Positions 61,329 to 64,000 of a stretch of 64,000 nucleotides of DNA are shown here, piece by piece. The position numbers and the translations under genes were made by a program. Source of the stretch: Pomphorhynchus laevis. Taxonomy: Eukaryota > Acanthocephala > Palaeacanthocephala > Echinorhynchida > Pomphorhynchidae. The notes beneath the pieces are model-generated. The model made no database searches. It saw only the letters and a program-made list of their open reading frames with translations, and had not been told where the DNA came from. Position 1 is the stretch's first letter, and every line of letters starts with the position of its first letter. The stretch is taken from assembly GCA_012934845.2 (NCBI GenBank), contig WNNJ02002794.1:29454-93453 (forward strand), read 5' to 3'.

Positions 61329-61519
61329 GTTTGATTTTATTAAATTTGCTTAAGAGATAAATTTAACTAACAACATTTATCCATATTAAAATCATTTACA
61401 TCTGTTAAATTTGTTGCTTTAATAATAAGATAAATTTATTTTGAGTGGAACATGCGTACCAACGACACGCTTACAAGCCCACTAATAATAATTTAGCAGA
61501 CGAATTCAGTGTGTATTTT
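61329..61519. other. Intron start, nothing recognised
   Basis: AT-rich sequence after the last STAG exon recognised. Confidence 0.4.
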
Positions 61520-61705
61520 AGTCCATTCGTTAATATTGTTCGTTCAGTTTGATCGTTAAGTTCTTTCAGTCCGTTCGTTCAGTCCGTTCGTTCAGTCCGT
61601 TCGTAAAGTCCGTTCGTAAAGTCTGTATGTTTAGACGGATCGTTTAGTATGTTCATTTAGTCCTTGCATTCAGTCCGTTCAGTACGTTCGTTCCATCCGA
61701 TTGAT
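61520..61705 (+). repeat. 12-13-bp minisatellite
   Basis: About 13 imperfect units of TCCGTTCGTTCAG / TCCGTTCGTAAAG. Confidence 0.85.
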
Positions 61706-61728
61706 AAACTTGTCTTGTTTACACTACC

Positions 61729-61785
61729 CTTCTCCTTTATCAGCACGGCTTGTGACCGGCCATGGCGAAGTACCAATAGAATTCG
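61729..61785 (-). repeat. RTE 5' UTR fragment
   Basis: Minus: GCCATGGCCGGTCACAAGCC, GTGCTGATAAAGGAGAAGGG, matching 30573-30615 at the start of the RTE copy. Confidence 0.7.
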
Positions 61786-62403
61786 TAGAAATGAATAACT
61801 AAACTTTGCGCTCTTTAAATTATGAAATTTATTTCTTTGAAATAAATATTTTAATATAAATATAATTCAGAGTTTTATGAGGTAAGAATTATTTAAAACC
61901 CAATTTTGATGAATTAATTAATTTACTATGTACTATGTATTAGAATTAGGATAAAAAGTCATCTGAAATACACATTTTGATGGTAACAGTTTGTTATTAA
62001 AATGCCATTTTTGCAATTAACAACATTTCAAATGATGATTTTACAGAGAAAAACTTTTTGATTAGATAAATGTTGTAATTTATGAATAAAAAATGAATAG
62101 AAATAGTTGTTTATTCCAGTGCAAATAAAGAATATCGTAATGTATGGTTGACTATATCAATCAAGTCAAACGCTGACTATGTACACTGAAGAAATACATT
62201 TTCTAAATATGTTGTCCATAAAAGGCAATTGAATTACATAATTTATACCGTACAGCAAACAATAGAAAAATACTTCGAAGAGTATATTTTTACTTAATAA
62301 ACAAAGGTGTGATGCTTTACTTTTTATTAGAATAAAAATATTGGAATTCATTGATTAAAATATATTAAAATATTATATTAAAATATGTATCATTGTGCTA
62401 TTT
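61786..62403. other. AT-rich, nothing recognised
   Basis: No STAG exon or transposon identified. Confidence 0.4.
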
Positions 62404-63500
62404 GTGAACCATTCAGCTCTTAAATTATAAAAATGTATCCTCAAAGGATCCTGTTAGAAAACAACCAACGACAGCAATAAAATTTTCTGCCGATTAAATT
62501 AGGATGATCCGGAAAGCACGTGGTTTGCTTAAAGAGGCTATGCCCATGCTACCACGTCAGCGAATTCTTGGAGATGCCTTTTCAATATATCACAAGGCAG
62601 CCGAAACGACTGATGGTAGTTCACCCTACTGATGAATGCTGCCGGCTACCATCAGATCGTCTAGGAGTGATAACGAAGTCTGCTCTGCTTGTAATCGAAC
62701 TCCGGCTTTGGCAAAATTCTTGATTATACAACTGTAGCTTGTAAGCTCCGGAGAACAGTGTGAACCATTCAGCTCTTAAATTATAAAAATGTATCCTCAA
62801 AGGATCCTGTTAGAAAACAACCAACGACAGCAATAAAATTTCCTGCCGATTAAATTAGGATGATCCGGAAAGCACGTGGTTTGCTTAAAGAGGCTATGCC
62901 CATGCTATCACGTCAGCGAATTCTCGGAGATGCCTTTTCAATATATCACAAGGCAGCCGAAACGACTGATGGTAGTTCACCCTACTGATGAGTGCTGCCG
63001 GCTACCATCAGATCGTCTAGGAGTGATAACGAAGTCTGCTCTGCTTGTAATCGAACTCCGGTTTTTGGCAAAATTCTTGATTATACAACTGTAGCTTGTA
63101 AGCTCCCGGAGAACAGTGTGAACCATTCAGCTCTTAAATTATAAAAATGTATCCTCAAAGGATCCTGTTAGAAAACAACCAACGACAGCAATAAAATTTC
63201 CTGCCGATTAAATTAGGATGATCCGGAAAGCACGTGGTTTGCTTAAAGAGGCTATGCCCATGCTACCACGTCAGCGAATTCTCGGAGTTGCCTTTTCAAT
63301 ATATCACAAGGCAGCCAAAACGACTGATGGTAGTTCACCCTACTGATGAGTGCTGCCGGCTACCATCAGATCGTCTAGGAGTGATAACGAAGTCTGCTCT
63401 GCTTGTAATCGAACTCCGGTTTTTGGCAAAATTCTTGATTATACAACTGTAGCTTGTAAGCTCCCGGAGAACAGTGTGAACCATTCAGCTCTTAAATTAT
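62404..63500. repeat. Satellite: three ~358-bp tandem units
   Basis: Units 62404-62759 (356), 62760-63117 (358), 63118-63475 (358) and a 25-bp start of a fourth; near-identical. Each holds GGCAGCC|GAAAC and CTGATGA|GTGCTGCC (e.g. 62952-62999), a 10-bp stem CTGATGGTAG/CTACCATCAG, and on the minus strand a B-box-like GTTCGATTA. The repeated 67-72-codon open frames in the units are by-products of repetition, with no family recognised. Confidence 0.95.
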
Positions 63501-63504
63501 ATAA

Positions 63505-63660
63505 TATAATTAATTAAATTATATATTATATATATAAATATATATATATATCTTGAGATTCTTTTAACCACTTTCGTTTGAATCGGTATTATATATAGGA
63601 TCACACCCGAAAGTCCCATGCTAGATAACATATATATAAATAAATAAATAAATATATATA
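63505..63660. repeat. TA-rich microsatellite
   Basis: TATATATAAATATATATATA and AAATAAATAAATAAATATAT flanking a short non-repetitive stretch. Confidence 0.8.
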
Positions 63661-63668
63661 TATAACAG

Positions 63669-63830
63669 TTTGCATTAAAGATGCTCAAAGATACTTTGTT
63701 TTTCAGCTAGAGGAATATATGTGTATAGTGTCTCAATATCTAAAGTCGCTATCAGCCAATCCATTTGTGTTTCGTTGTCTTCTTCATCTAACAAGCGATT
63801 CATATTATATATAAAGTCAATTGCTCATTC
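63669..63830 (-). pseudogene. Penelope-like element RT motif A fragment
   Basis: Minus: MNRLLDEEDNETQMDWLIAT then LDIETLYTYIPLAEKQSIF. LDIETLYTxIP is the PLE motif A block (usual form FDVESLYTNIP), with the catalytic Asp present. The right boundary is unclear towards 63880. Confidence 0.75.
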
Positions 63831-64000
63831 TTCTATTACATTTTGCAGAAATGCAAAGTGCATCGAACTTACAGTTTTAAAATTTTTGTGCAATGAATAA
63901 AATTTACATAAGATTGTAAAATATCTTAATTGTGGTAGAATTCATTAAATGATACTTACTTAATGACATTAGTGCTAATTTATTATGTAGATTATAAATA

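Noticed and set aside
61236-61266. A 30-bp intron inside STAG exon r (GT...AG)
   Set aside because: Too short for splicing, and the encoded FAKIALFDISG keeps the alignment with STAG.
62952-62999. Functional hammerhead ribozyme in the satellite
   Set aside because: GAAAC, CTGATGA and a stem II-like pairing are present, but I could not place a stem I and an N-U-H cleavage site between them. Kept only as a hammerhead-like motif.
62520-63452. Three paralogous small genes (67-72 codons)
   Set aside because: They are the same open stretch in three satellite units, with no start context or known family.
1-64000. CRISPR arrays, bacterial operons, rRNA genes, LTR retrotransposons, DDE transposons
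   Set aside because: No such arrays, rRNA-like sequence, gag-pol with LTRs or transposase frames were recognised on either strand.

Overview
The window is AT-rich DNA from an invertebrate animal. Spliceosomal introns, several non-LTR retrotransposon classes, Penelope-like elements (PLEs) and tRNA-headed SINEs are all present. There are no rRNA genes, operons or CRISPR arrays, and nothing bacterial. The RTE copies most resemble those I know from nematodes, and many introns are only 40-50 bp, so an AT-rich nematode (perhaps an enoplean) is my weak guess. No marker gene here settles it.

The only host gene I can support is on the + strand and runs through almost the whole window (3519 to at least 61328). 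It is the internal part of a divergent cohesin subunit SA/STAG (Scc3). I place 18 exons totalling 2266 coding bases. All 17 junctions keep reading phase with GT-AG borders, and the joined product follows vertebrate STAG in order: the STAG domain (exons 2-4), the stromalin conservative domain (exons 5-8), then the HEAT-repeat body. The first and last coding exons were not found.

Seven introns are 40-50 bp. The other ten are 1-14 kb and hold all of the mobile DNA, layered and mostly decayed. (1) LINEs with a C-terminal Zn-knuckle plus restriction-like endonuclease (R2/NeSL-type; 'RLE-LINE' below) occur at 7.1-12.3, 16.2, 17.8-19.2, 35.0-36.0, 39.7-40.5, 44.1-44.5 and 45.5-52.6 kb. (2) Canonical PLEs with GIY-YIG after the RT occur at 4.4-5.6, 13.3-14.2, 19.8-21.1 and 63.7 kb. 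(3) Permuted Naiad-type PLEs, with GIY-YIG before the RT, occur at 28.5-30.4, 36.4-36.8 and 41.3-45.5 kb. (4) RTE LINEs occur at 30.6-33.1 and 37.0-38.2 kb. (5) A Gag/APE/RT LINE of the I/Jockey type occurs at 53.9-57.8 kb with a relic at 14.4 kb. (6) There is a ~325-bp dispersed repeat ('DR-1') in many copies, three copies of a tRNA-headed SINE, and a three-unit ~358-bp tandem repeat near the right end.

Noteworthy structures are a 1.58-kb inverted duplication (18569-22358), two hairpins with 52-bp arms, an RTE insertion with an 18-bp target-site duplication inside a DR-1 copy, and a recurring stem-bounded CGAAAC...CTGATGA block. That block is shared by the SINE, the satellite and DR-1 and looks like a permuted hammerhead core. 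PLE tails separately carry a CTGANGA-stem-GAAA block in the normal hammerhead order.
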